DNA of 64,000 nt from Pseudonocardia kunmingensis (GTDB taxonomy: Bacteria; Actinomycetota; Actinomycetes; Mycobacteriales; Pseudonocardiaceae), in assembly GCF_006716445.1 (NCBI RefSeq), contig NZ_VFPA01000004.1, positions 496,001-560,000 of the forward strand, in the 5' to 3' direction. The position numbers were made by a program, and so were the translations under genes. Shown piece after piece: positions 42,375 through 50,316 of this stretch. Each line of letters starts with the position of its first letter. Position 1 is the first letter of the stretch. Below the pieces are notes generated by a model. That model saw only the letters and a program-made list of their open reading frames with translations, had not been told where the DNA came from and did not search any database.

Positions 42375-42394
42375 TGTCCCCCACCGGACACTAG
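42371..42394. terminator. 9-bp hairpin containing both stop codons of convergent genes
   Basis: CTAGTGTCC, 6-nt loop, GGACACTAG. The left arm holds the TAG of the BAAT-like gene and the right arm the stop of the SRPBCC gene, so one element ends both genes. Confidence 0.7.
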
Positions 42395-42864
42395 GCGAGG
42401 AGCGCGGCGTACCTGCTGAGGTAGAGCGGCCACCCGCCGTCGCCGTCGACGCCCTGGCGGACACCGTCCCAGCCGGGCCCGTGGCGGTCGATGTGGCGGT
42501 GCTCGAGCACGAGCCTCGTGCGGGAGGGACCCTCCGCGACGAAGCGCACCTCGACCTCGCTCGTGCGGTCGGGGTCGGCCTCGATCTGCCAGGTGGGCCC
42601 GATGTCCCAGCTGAACACGACGCGGTTCGGGGGTTCGTAGGCGAGGATGCGGGCCCACCGGCACTCGCTGCCGTCCTCGCCCCGGTCGTAGATGTGGCCG
42701 CCGACGCGGGGCTCGAAGGTCGTTGCGGCGATGGGCACGCCGAGCAGGTTGTGCTCACGCGGCTTGAAGTCCCCGAAGCGATCGGTGAACACGCTGAACG
42801 CCCGTTCGAGCGGCGCCTCCACGACGGTCTCCTTGCGGACCACGGTGTCTGCGGCCTGGGTCAT
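42391..42864 (-). CDS. SRPBCC (AHSA1-like) domain protein
   Basis: A 157-residue START/Bet v1-like protein with the AHSA1 pattern (VVEAPLERAFSVFTDRFGDFKP to PNRVVFSWDIGP to LVLEHRHIDRHG). Such proteins bind hydrophobic ligands; those coupled to ArsR genes are common and of unknown role. ATG at 42864 overlaps the ArsR stop (ATGA) and has GAGGAGGAG upstream. Confidence 0.9.
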   Translation of the reverse strand: MTQAADTVVRKETVVEAPLERAFSVFTDRFGDFKPREHNLLGVPIAATTFEPRVGGHIYDRGEDGSECRWARILAYEPPNRVVFSWDIGPTWQIEADPDRTSEVEVRFVAEGPSRTRLVLEHRHIDRHGPGWDGVRQGVDGDGGWPLYLSRYAALLA

Positions 42865-43187
42865 GTCTCCTCCTCGGCGGAGTCCTCGATCGCGGTTTCG
42901 TAGTTGGCGAGGGCGCGGTTCCAGAACGTGTCGAGCTGGTCCCGCAACGCCCGCACCCCGGCCGGGTCGAGCCGGTAGATGCGCCGGGTTCCGACCGTCT
43001 CGTCATGGACGAGGCCGGTGTCCTTCAGCACCTTGAGGTGCTGGGAGACCGCAGGCCGGCTGACCGGGAGCTGATCGGCCAGCTCGCCCACGGCGCAGGG
43101 GCGCTCGGCCAGCCGCTCGAGGATCGCCCGGCGGGTGCGATCGCCCAAGGCGTCCCACACCCCGTCGGGCGAACCGTAAGTCACCAT
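42861..43187 (-). CDS. ArsR family transcriptional regulator
   Basis: A 108-residue winged-helix protein (DRTRRAILERL, then VSRPAVSQHLKVLKDTGLV, then RRIYRLDP). It lacks the metal-binding ELCVCDL Cys motif, so it is a non-metal ArsR of the kind paired with SRPBCC proteins. ATG at 43187 has TAACTT 7 nt upstream (leaderless), and that -10 box lies inside the palindrome at 43190-43211, so it should repress itself and the SRPBCC gene. Confidence 0.92.
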   Translation of the reverse strand: MVTYGSPDGVWDALGDRTRRAILERLAERPCAVGELADQLPVSRPAVSQHLKVLKDTGLVHDETVGTRRIYRLDPAGVRALRDQLDTFWNRALANYETAIEDSAEEET

Positions 43188-43189
43188 GA

Positions 43190-43211
43190 ACGGTAAGTTA
43201 CGACTTACCGT
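43190..43211. promoter_or_regulatory. ArsR operator overlapping its leaderless promoter
   Basis: ACGGTAAG-TTACGA-CTTACCGT, perfect 8-bp arms. The arsR -10 box TAACTT (43200-43195, minus strand) is within it. A half-site-like ACTTACGGTT is repeated inside the first codons of arsR (43173-43182). Confidence 0.75.
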
Positions 43212-43674
43212 TGTCGGATGTCAATCCAGCGTTGCGGCGCGCGCGCCGCTCGGCCTTGCGGGTGGCGTGGGCGTGGGCCTCGACCAGCAGCTCCCGCACG
43301 GTCGCGGTGGTGGGCCGCCCGGGGTTCAGCACGCAGACCCAGTACTGGGACGCGTAGTGCGGGTGGGGCACGACACGGTCCTCGGTGCCGGGGTCGAACC
43401 CGGTGTCGAGCACGCCCCGCGCGTCGCGGTCCCGGGGCGGGGCGCCGAACAGCGCCGTGTAGCCGGGTTTCGTCAGGCCGATGCTGACCCGGTAGGCACC
43501 CTCGCGCGCCAGCGGCGCCGAGATCCCGTCGCCGTGGTCGCTCGTGACGACCGTGGCGAACGGCATCACGCGGTCACCCCGCTCGTGGAAGAAGAACCAG
43601 TCCCCCATGTTCTGCACGACGGCGACATCGGCGAGGTCGTCGCTGATGTGACGGATCATCGAAGCGGCATCCAT
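43198..43674 (-). CDS. DUF6194-like protein
   Basis: A 158-residue protein with VVQNMGDWFFFHERGD, then PFATVVTSDHGDG and YWVCVLNPGRPT, the pattern of DUF6194 family proteins (function unknown; some resemble luciferase-like or MmcQ-like folds). ATG at 43674 is preferred to the longer frame. Its last codons overlap the arsR operator, so its stop and the arsR promoter share sequence. Confidence 0.75.
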   Translation of the reverse strand: MDAASMIRHISDDLADVAVVQNMGDWFFFHERGDRVMPFATVVTSDHGDGISAPLAREGAYRVSIGLTKPGYTALFGAPPRDRDARGVLDTGFDPGTEDRVVPHPHYASQYWVCVLNPGRPTTATVRELLVEAHAHATRKAERRARRNAGLTSDNGKS

Positions 43675-43746
43675 GCCTTCGATCGTGTCATTGAACGACC
43701 CAGTGAAACTTGTCCTGCGATCACCCGCAGGAACGAGGGTCAACCC

Positions 43747-44922
43747 TCAACGCGGGGTCAGCGCCTCCAGGCGCTCGACGGCGGCGCGCAGCGTCTCGGT
43801 GCGCTTCGGGAAGGCGAAGCGGACCATGCTCCGCCCCTCCTCCGCGTGCTCCGGACGCCAGAACGACACGGCCGGCACGCAGGACACCCCGGCCTCGGTG
43901 ATGAGCCGCTTCGCGAACGCCGTGCCGTCGCGCGCGGGGTCGAGCGGGGCGCTGTCGCAGAGCACGTAGTAGGACCCGTCCGGGCGGCGCAGCGCGAAGC
44001 CGATCCGTTCCAGGGCCTCGCACAGCAGGTCGCGGCGCTCGCGGTAGCGCGTGGCCAGGCCGGCGTAGTAGCTGTCGGGCAGCGCCATCGCCGCCACCCC
44101 CGCCGCCTGCATCGGCGCGGGAGCCGCGATCGTGAGGAAGTCGTGGACCTTGCGGATCGCGGTCGTCAGCGGCGCGGGCGCCACCGTCCAGCCGACCCGC
44201 CAGCCAGTGACGGCATATGTCTTCGACAGCGCGTTGACCGTGATCGTGCGGTCCTCCAGCCCCGGCACGAGGGCGGGCGGCAGATAGCCGCCGGGGCCGA
44301 GGTAGTGGATGTGTTCGTAGATCGAGTCGACGACGAGCACGACGTCCCAGCGCGCGCACAGCTCCGCCAGCACCGCGAGCTCCTCGGCGCTGTAGACCTT
44401 GCCCGTCGGGTTGTTCGGGTGGCAGAGGAACACGGCCTTCGTCCGCGGGCCGAACGCCGCCCGCAGCTCCGCCTCGTCGAACCCCCAGTCGGGGGCGCGC
44501 AGCCGGACCGTGCGCGCCGTGGCACCGGCCAGGATCGCGTTGGGCTGGTAGTTCTCGTACCACGGCTCGAACATCACGACCTCGTCGCCGGGGTCGAGCA
44601 GCGCGAACGTGACGGCGACCAGTGCCTCCGTGGCACCGCAGGTGACGCACAGCTCGGTGTCGGGGTCGACCGCCCAACCCGGGTAGGTCCGCGCGGTCTT
44701 CTCCGCGATCGCGGCGCGCAGCGCAGGCGTGCCGAACGTCATCGGGTACTGGTTGTCGTCGGCGGCGATGGCCGCGCACGCGGCGTCCTTCAGCTCCTGC
44801 GGGCAGGCGAAGTCGGGGTAGCCCTGTCCGAGGTTGATCGCCCCGTGCTGCGCGGCCAGGCGGAACGTCTCCCGGATCACCGACTCGGTGAACCGGTCCG
44901 CCTTCTGGCTGGTGCGCGTCAT
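43747..44922 (-). CDS. PLP-dependent class I aminotransferase
   Basis: A 391-residue fold-type I aminotransferase of the kynurenine/methionine (YbdL-like) branch. INLGQGYPDF binds substrate carboxylate, the HPNNPTGK and DSIYEHIHY segments are standard, and the PLP lysine is about Lys234 in NALSKTYAVTGWRVGW. It would transaminate a hydrophobic or aromatic amino acid. ATG at 44922 follows GAGGAG. Confidence 0.93.
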   Translation of the reverse strand: MTRTSQKADRFTESVIRETFRLAAQHGAINLGQGYPDFACPQELKDAACAAIAADDNQYPMTFGTPALRAAIAEKTARTYPGWAVDPDTELCVTCGATEALVAVTFALLDPGDEVVMFEPWYENYQPNAILAGATARTVRLRAPDWGFDEAELRAAFGPRTKAVFLCHPNNPTGKVYSAEELAVLAELCARWDVVLVVDSIYEHIHYLGPGGYLPPALVPGLEDRTITVNALSKTYAVTGWRVGWTVAPAPLTTAIRKVHDFLTIAAPAPMQAAGVAAMALPDSYYAGLATRYRERRDLLCEALERIGFALRRPDGSYYVLCDSAPLDPARDGTAFAKRLITEAGVSCVPAVSFWRPEHAEEGRSMVRFAFPKRTETLRAAVERLEALTPR

Positions 44923-45017
44923 CGCACTCCTCCCACCGCTCCCACGAGCTCCCCGCGCGAGCCGGCGAAGGGCAGCTCGACCCTATCCGCGCGAGTCACC
45001 GGCGGCATGTTCCCCGG

Positions 45018-45782
45018 CTAGCGGCAGAACTCCGCGACCACGAGGGCGAGGTCCTCGGCGGGCACCCCGTGCCACTCGCCGCGCAGGCTGCGGTGGTGGG
45101 CGTCGGGCAGGGCGGCGGCGACCGTCGCCGCCCAGCCCGTGAGGTCGTCGGAGCTGCCCTGGCTGTCCAGGACGAGCGTGGGCGTCGGCACCTTCGCCAG
45201 GAGCCGGGTACCGGTGGCCTCGGAGATCAGGCAGTCGTAGACGAGGGTGTGCGCGACGGCGTCGAGCGCCGGCATCGACGGCTCCATCCCGGCCAGCACC
45301 TGCTCGGGAACGCCGCACCCGGTCAGGAAGCGCCGGACGGCCTCCCGGCGCCTGCCCGCCGCCACCAGCTCCGCCATCTCCGCGGTGAAGGCGGCGTCGG
45401 CCGGATCGTCGTCCGTGCCGATCGGGGGCTCCATCAGCACGAGCTTCTCGATCCCGACCCCGGCCGCCGCGGCCTGCAGGGCCAGCAGGCCGCCGGAGGA
45501 GAAGCCGTAGACGCAGGCGCTGCCGCCGGCAGCGGTGATCACGGCGGCGATGTCCTCGACCTCGCGTTCGACGGCGTACGGGGTGGTGTCGGTGCTGGCG
45601 CCGCGCCCCCGCCGGTCGTAGGTGACGACGGTGAAGTCCGCCGCCAGCAGCGCGCCCAGGCCCCGGATGTTGTCGAACTCCCGGTAGCCGAGGGCCGGAT
45701 CGACCATCACCAGGGCCGGCCCCGCCCCGGAGCGCTCGTAGGCGATCACGGTGCCGTCCCGGGACGTCACGGTGGAGTGCAT
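45018..45782 (-). CDS. alpha/beta hydrolase
   Basis: A 254-residue hydrolase with YDRRGRGAS, nucleophile elbow YGFSSGG, and a late acid/base pair (TLVLDSQGSSD region; EWHGVPAE). No signal peptide. ATG at 45782 has GAGGAGGACAGG upstream. Divergent from a TetR gene with two 21-bp palindromes between, so its expression is probably controlled by that repressor. Substrate unknown. Confidence 0.88.
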   Translation of the reverse strand: MHSTVTSRDGTVIAYERSGAGPALVMVDPALGYREFDNIRGLGALLAADFTVVTYDRRGRGASTDTTPYAVEREVEDIAAVITAAGGSACVYGFSSGGLLALQAAAAGVGIEKLVLMEPPIGTDDDPADAAFTAEMAELVAAGRRREAVRRFLTGCGVPEQVLAGMEPSMPALDAVAHTLVYDCLISEATGTRLLAKVPTPTLVLDSQGSSDDLTGWAATVAAALPDAHHRSLRGEWHGVPAEDLALVVAEFCR

Positions 45783-45798
45783 CCTGTCCTCCTCGGTG

Positions 45799-45846
45799 AG
45801 TACTGGACGGTACAGTACTCCTGACAGTACTGGTCCGTCCAGTACT
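45799..45846. promoter_or_regulatory. two copies of a 21-bp TetR-type operator
   Basis: AGTACTG-N7-CAGTACT occurs at 45799-45819 and at 45826-45846, both arms perfect in both copies, centres 27 bp apart. They fill the gap between the divergent hydrolase (start 45782) and TetR (start 45873) genes. Confidence 0.85.
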
Positions 45847-45872
45847 GTCACGGGGACGAGGTGGAGGTCGTG

Positions 45873-46520
45873 ATGACGGAGACCCAGCAGGACCGGAACG
45901 TGTCCGACGGCCGGTCGGCCCGCAAGCGCCGGTCGATCCTCGAGGCGGCCCGCGCGCTGTTCCTGCGCAACGGCTACGCCGGAACCAGCATGGACGACGT
46001 CGCCGCGCTCGCCGCGGTGTCGAAGCAGACGGTCTACAAGCACTTCGCGGACAAGCAGCGCCTGTTCACCGCCGTCATCACGGGCGACATCGCGGAGACC
46101 GAGCAGCTGACCCGGTCCCTCGCCGACGCGCTGCCGGAGAGCCACGACCTCGAGCGGGACCTGCGCACGTTCGCCCGCCGGCACATCGTCGAGGTGATGC
46201 AGCCGCACCTGGTGCAGATGCGCCGCATCCTCATCGGCGAGGCCGGCCGGTTCCCCGACCTCGCCGCTGCCTGGTACGCACGGGGGCCCGAGCGCGCCCA
46301 CGCCACGTTCGCCCGCTGGTTCACGGCGCTGGCCGAGCGCGGTCTGCTGCGCGTGCCCGATCCGCTGCTGGCCGCGGAGCACTTCAACTGGCTCATCCTG
46401 TCGATCCCGATGAACCGGGCGATGTTCTCGGGCGCCGAGGAGTCCGTCGAGCGGCTGCACCACTACGCCGACGAGGCGGTCCGCGTGTTCCTGGCCGCCT
46501 ACGCCTCCCCGCGCGACTGA
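45873..46520 (+). CDS. TetR/AcrR family transcriptional regulator
   Basis: A 215-residue repressor with a standard N-terminal HTH (RRSILEAARALFLRNGYAGTSMDDVAALAAVSKQTVYKHFADKQRLF in order) and a TetR_C-type ligand domain ending in a tyrosine-rich helix. ATG at 45873 is chosen for its GGAGG at 5-nt spacing; GTGs at 45861 and 45870 are in frame. Probably controls itself and the hydrolase. Confidence 0.92.
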   Translation: MTETQQDRNVSDGRSARKRRSILEAARALFLRNGYAGTSMDDVAALAAVSKQTVYKHFADKQRLFTAVITGDIAETEQLTRSLADALPESHDLERDLRTFARRHIVEVMQPHLVQMRRILIGEAGRFPDLAAAWYARGPERAHATFARWFTALAERGLLRVPDPLLAAEHFNWLILSIPMNRAMFSGAEESVERLHHYADEAVRVFLAAYASPRD

Positions 46521-46570
46521 CGCCACGGGCGGAGAAATGCGGTCGCGCGCCGGACCGCGGCGTCGACAGC

Positions 46571-47485
46571 ATGGCGGCGATGCACCGCGACGCGATCGAC
46601 GCCGCCCTCGCCGCCCGGCTCGTGGCCGCCCAGTTCCCCGGGTGGGCCGCCCTGCCCGTCGTCCCGGTGGAGCTGCCCGGCTGGGACAACCGCACCTTCC
46701 GCCTCGGCGACGACATGACCGTGCGGCTCCCCACCGCCGAGGGGTACGTGGCGAGCGTCGAGAAGGAGCACACGTGGCTGCCGCGGCTGGCGCCGCAGCT
46801 GCCGTTCCCGATCCCCGTCCCGCTCGCGATCGGCGCGCCCGGCGAGGAGTACCCGTGGCCGTGGTCGGTGCGCCGCTGGATCGACGGGCACGTCAGCTCC
46901 CGGGAGCGGATCCGCGACCTCGTGGCCTTCGCCCGCGACCTGGCCGGCTTCCTCGTCGCCCTGCAGCGCGCCGACGCGACCGCCGGGCCGGCGGCAGGCG
47001 CCCACTGCTTCCACCGCGGCACGCCCCCGCGGTTCTACGACGGCGAGACGCGCGCGGCCATCGCCGCACTCGGGTCCCGGATCGGGGGTGCCACCGCCAC
47101 CGACGCCTGGGAGGCCGCACTCGCGGCGACCTACAGCGGCCCGCCGGTCTGGTTCCACGGCGACATCGCGTCGGGCAACCTGCTCCTCGACGACCGCGGT
47201 GACCTCGTCGCCGTCATCGACTTCGGCACCTGCGGCGTCGGCGACCCCGCCTGCGACCTCGTCATCGCCTGGACCCTGTTCGAGGGCGAGAGCCGCGCCG
47301 AGTTCCGCCGCCTGCTGCCCGCCGACGACGCGATGTGGGCCCGCGCCCGCGGCTGGGCGCTGTGGAAGGCGCTCATCACGATCGACAACCCGCAGGCCAC
47401 GCCGGGCGACCGGGCGCAGGCCGTGCGCGTCGCCGCCGAGGTGCTCGCCGAGCACCGGCCGGCTGCGGCGGGAGTCAGTTCCTGA
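46571..47485 (+). CDS. APH-fold phosphotransferase
   Basis: A 304-residue aminoglycoside-phosphotransferase-fold protein. PGWDNRTFRLGDDMTVRLP forms the nucleotide-binding lobe, HGDIASGN the catalytic loop and IDFGTCGVGDPACDL the metal-binding segment. The pattern matches a broad actinobacterial group annotated as APH family whose substrates are mostly unknown. ATG at 46571 or 46580. Its 3' end overlaps the convergent epoxide hydrolase gene by 11 bp. Confidence 0.88.
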   Translation: MAAMHRDAIDAALAARLVAAQFPGWAALPVVPVELPGWDNRTFRLGDDMTVRLPTAEGYVASVEKEHTWLPRLAPQLPFPIPVPLAIGAPGEEYPWPWSVRRWIDGHVSSRERIRDLVAFARDLAGFLVALQRADATAGPAAGAHCFHRGTPPRFYDGETRAAIAALGSRIGGATATDAWEAALAATYSGPPVWFHGDIASGNLLLDDRGDLVAVIDFGTCGVGDPACDLVIAWTLFEGESRAEFRRLLPADDAMWARARGWALWKALITIDNPQATPGDRAQAVRVAAEVLAEHRPAAAGVSS

Positions 47486-48602
47486 GGGCGGCGAAGAACT
47501 GCCGGATGTCCCCGACCAGCAGGTCCGGCGCGTCCTGCGCGGCGTAGTGCCCGCCCCGGTCGTACCGGTTCCAGGACACGAGGTTGCGGTGGTGGTGCTC
47601 GGAGAACACCCGGATCGACGGCAGGTCCCCCGGGAACTGCGCCACCCCGAGCGGCACGGTGGTGGGACCGGTGGACGGCTCCTCCCGGTCCGCGTCCGCG
47701 TAGATCCGGATGGCCGAGCCCGCCGTTCCGGTGAGCCAGTGGATCGTGACGTGCGTGAGGATCGCCTCGGCGTCCAGACCGTGGTCGGCCATCGCCTGCG
47801 CGTTCCAGCCGAGCAGCCCGACGGGCGAGTCGGCGAGCGCGTGCGCCAGCGTCTGCGGCTGCTGGGCCTGCACGACGCCGTACGGCGCCCCGTTCGCGAC
47901 GTAGTCCTGGAAGGCGTCCCACGCGGCCCGGTCCGCCGGCGAGAGCTGCTCGATCCATCTCGGGTCGTCGTCCGGCGGGGGGTCCCAGGTCTGCGTCACG
48001 TGCGCGCCGACCACGGCGCCGGGCGCCACCCGGCCCAGCTCCGACGCGATGCCCGACCCCCAGTCGTTGCCGACCGCGCCGTAGCGCCGGTGACCGAGCC
48101 GCTGCATCAGGACCGCCCATGCGCGGGCGATCCGCTTCGGACCCCAGCCGGTGTCGGGCGTCGGCCCGGAGAAGCCGAACCCGGGCAGCGACGGCACCAC
48201 GAGGTCGAACGCGATCGCCGGGTCGAGGCCGTGCCGGCGCGGGTCGCTCAACGGACCGAGGACGTCGAGGTACTCCGCGACCGAGCCCGGCCAGCCGTGG
48301 CTGAGCACGAGCGGGAGCGCGTCCGGCTCGGGCGAGCGGACGTGCAGGAAGTGCACGTTCGTGCCGTCGACGGTGGTCGTGTACTGCGGGTGCTCGTTCA
48401 ACCGCGCCTCCCAGACCCGCCAGTCGTAGCGGTCGCGCCAGTACTCGGCCAGCTCGCGCACCCGCGCGACGGACACGCCGTAGCCCACGTCGCCGCCGAC
48501 CGGCTCGGGGGCCCAGCGGACCCGCGCGATCCGCTCGTGCAGGTCGGCCAGTTCCGCGTCCGGGATCTCGATCCGGTACGGCCGGATCCCCTCGTCACCC
48601 AC
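47475..48602 (-). CDS. epoxide hydrolase (EHN-domain alpha/beta hydrolase)
   Basis: A 375-residue microsomal-type epoxide hydrolase. It has the EHN N-terminal domain (YRIEIPDAELADLHERIARVRWAP in order) and the HGWPGSV oxyanion loop. The nucleophilic Asp lies in GNDWGS (family usual GGDWG) and the general-base His in GGHYAAQDAP. It opens epoxides by water addition. GTG at 48602 overlaps the sigma-factor stop and has GGAGGAG inside the end of that gene, so it is translated with the sigma factor. Confidence 0.88.
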   Translation of the reverse strand: MGDEGIRPYRIEIPDAELADLHERIARVRWAPEPVGGDVGYGVSVARVRELAEYWRDRYDWRVWEARLNEHPQYTTTVDGTNVHFLHVRSPEPDALPLVLSHGWPGSVAEYLDVLGPLSDPRRHGLDPAIAFDLVVPSLPGFGFSGPTPDTGWGPKRIARAWAVLMQRLGHRRYGAVGNDWGSGIASELGRVAPGAVVGAHVTQTWDPPPDDDPRWIEQLSPADRAAWDAFQDYVANGAPYGVVQAQQPQTLAHALADSPVGLLGWNAQAMADHGLDAEAILTHVTIHWLTGTAGSAIRIYADADREEPSTGPTTVPLGVAQFPGDLPSIRVFSEHHHRNLVSWNRYDRGGHYAAQDAPDLLVGDIRQFFAALRN

Positions 48603-49839
48603 GTTTCTCCTCCAGCCTTCGGACCTGTGCGTTCAGGTAGCGGATGTGCCGGACGTTGGTCGCGTACCGGGCGGCCGTCTCGTAGGCCGCGCGGGCGGCG
48701 GTGCGGTCGCCGGCCATCTCGAGAAGGTGCCCCCGGGCCGCGGGCAGCCGGTGGTCCCGGGCGAGTCGTCGGTCGTCCAGGGCGTCGAGCAGCGCCAGGC
48801 CCGCGGCGGGGGCGTCGGCCATGCCCACGGCGGCGGCGTGGTTCAGGCACGCGACCGGGCTCGGCGCGATCTTCAGCAGCAGCTCGTACAGGGTGACGAT
48901 CCGCGGCCAGTCGGTGGCGCCCGCACTCGGCGCCTCGTCGTGCGTCGCCGCGATGGCGGCCTGCAGCTGGTAGGGGCCGACCGGACCGCGCGGGAGCGTA
49001 CTGGCGATCAGCTTCGCACCGCGTCCGATGGCGTCGCGCTTCCACAGCGTCCGGTCCTGCTCGCGCAACGGGGCCAGCTCGCCCTGCGCGGTCGTCCGGG
49101 CCGGCGCGCGGGCGTCGGTGAGCAGCATCAGGGCCAGCAGCCCCGCGACCTCGCCGTCGTCGGGCAGCAGCGCGTGCATCAGCTCCACCAGCCGGATCGC
49201 CTCCGCCGCGAGGTCGGGGCGGTGCAGGTCCGGGCCGGACGTCGCGGCGTACCCCTCCGTGAAGATCAGGTACAGCACGCGCAGGACGTTGTCGAGCCGT
49301 TCCGCACGATCGCTCTCCGGTGGCATCCGGAACGGGACGCCGCTCGCCTCGATCGTGCGCTTGGCCCGGGAGATCCTCCGCACGATCGTCGCTTCCGAGC
49401 TCAGGAAGGCCCGCGCGATCTCGGCCGTGGTCAGCCCGCCGACCGCGCGCAGCGTCAGCGCGATCTGCGAGGTGGGCGATAGCGCCGGGTGGCAGCACAA
49501 GGTGATCAGGACCAGGGTGTCGTCCACGTCGTCGACGCCCGCGTCCGCCGGTGGGCTCCACCGGTCCTGCGGCAGCACGCGGCTCGCCACCGCGTCCTCG
49601 CGCCGCCGCCGCGCCTGGTCTGCCCGCAGGAGATCGGTCAACCTGCGGGACGCGACCTGGATCAACCAGGCCCGCGGCCGGTCCGGCACGCCGTCCGTCC
49701 GCCACTGCTGCGCGGCGGCGAGCAGGGCCTCCTGGACGGCGTCCTCGCACGCGTCGAAACGCCCGTAGCGGCGCACGAGCGCGCCGAGCACCTGCGGTGC
49801 CAGGCGGCGCAGCGCGTCCGCGATCGCGTCGGCGGTCAT
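48595..49839 (-). CDS. ECF sigma factor of the ECF42 type with C-terminal TPR-like extension
   Basis: A 414-residue sigma factor, far longer than a plain ECF. Sigma region 2 is YGRFDACEDAVQEALLAAAQQW, then PRAWLIQVASRRLTDLLRAD; region 4 is GLTTAEIARAFLSSEATIVRRISRAKRTI. The remaining ~210 residues are helical repeats (RIVTLYELLLKIAPSPVACLNHAAAVGMADAP and on) typical of ECF42, where this extension replaces a cognate anti-sigma factor. ATG at 49839, 8 bp after the DGPF gene stop. Operon: WYL regulator, DGPF protein, sigma, epoxide hydrolase. Confidence 0.9.
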   Translation of the reverse strand: MTADAIADALRRLAPQVLGALVRRYGRFDACEDAVQEALLAAAQQWRTDGVPDRPRAWLIQVASRRLTDLLRADQARRRREDAVASRVLPQDRWSPPADAGVDDVDDTLVLITLCCHPALSPTSQIALTLRAVGGLTTAEIARAFLSSEATIVRRISRAKRTIEASGVPFRMPPESDRAERLDNVLRVLYLIFTEGYAATSGPDLHRPDLAAEAIRLVELMHALLPDDGEVAGLLALMLLTDARAPARTTAQGELAPLREQDRTLWKRDAIGRGAKLIASTLPRGPVGPYQLQAAIAATHDEAPSAGATDWPRIVTLYELLLKIAPSPVACLNHAAAVGMADAPAAGLALLDALDDRRLARDHRLPAARGHLLEMAGDRTAARAAYETAARYATNVRHIRYLNAQVRRLEEKRG

Positions 49840-49847
49840 GCGGCGGA

Positions 49848-50255
49848 TCAGTGCTCGATCTCGTCGCCATCGCCCAGGAACGGCTGCACGAGGGTGCCCC
49901 TCCCGAACACGGGCCCCGGGCACTCGTTCAGCCGGGCGGCGACCTCGGTGGCGCGGTCGAGGCCCGAGCAGTCGACGACCCAGTAGCCGGCCAGTACCTC
50001 CTCGGTCTCGGCGAACGGGCCGTCGGTGACGACCTGCGCGCCGTCGCGCAGCTCGACCCTGCGGGCCAGCACCGGTGCGGCGAGGCCCTGCGCATCGACC
50101 AGCTCGCCGGACGCGGAGAGCTCCGCGACGAACGTCGCGAGGAACTCCCCGATCGCCGACAGCTCCTCGGCGGACGCGACCGGCCGGCCGCTGTCCTTGC
50201 CCGTGAGCACGTCGAAGTCCTGCTGCGACGCGTAGGCCGTGATCATGTACTTCAC
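49848..50255 (-). CDS. YCII-related DGPF-domain protein
   Basis: A 135-residue protein with the eponymous TDGPFAETEEVLAGYWVVDC. DGPF proteins are the regular genetic partners of ECF42 sigma factors, with a ferredoxin-like fold and unknown activity. GTG at 50255 has GAGGAGGAC upstream. Just before it is a candidate ECF promoter (TGTCCG, 17 nt, CGACGTC; 50286-50315). Confidence 0.92.
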   Translation of the reverse strand: MKYMITAYASQQDFDVLTGKDSGRPVASAEELSAIGEFLATFVAELSASGELVDAQGLAAPVLARRVELRDGAQVVTDGPFAETEEVLAGYWVVDCSGLDRATEVAARLNECPGPVFGRGTLVQPFLGDGDEIEH

Positions 50256-50285
50256 CGTGTCCTCCTCGTTCCCGCTTGCACAGGA

Positions 50286-50315
50286 GACGTCGGAGCCGGC
50301 CGCGGCATCCGGACA
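50286..50315 (-). promoter_or_regulatory. candidate ECF42-type promoter
   Basis: On the minus strand TGTCCG (50315-50310), a 17-nt spacer and CGACGTC (50292-50286) sit in the 61-bp gap before the DGPF gene. The -35 is close to the TGTCGA reported for ECF42 promoters, so the sigma factor may transcribe its own partner genes. Confidence 0.4.
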
Positions 50316-50316
50316 C

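Noticed and set aside
4259..47485. Three APH-fold kinases as antibiotic-resistance genes
   Set aside because: Motifs show only the fold. They are chromosomal, have native codon use and lie among housekeeping or catabolic genes; resistance cannot be claimed.
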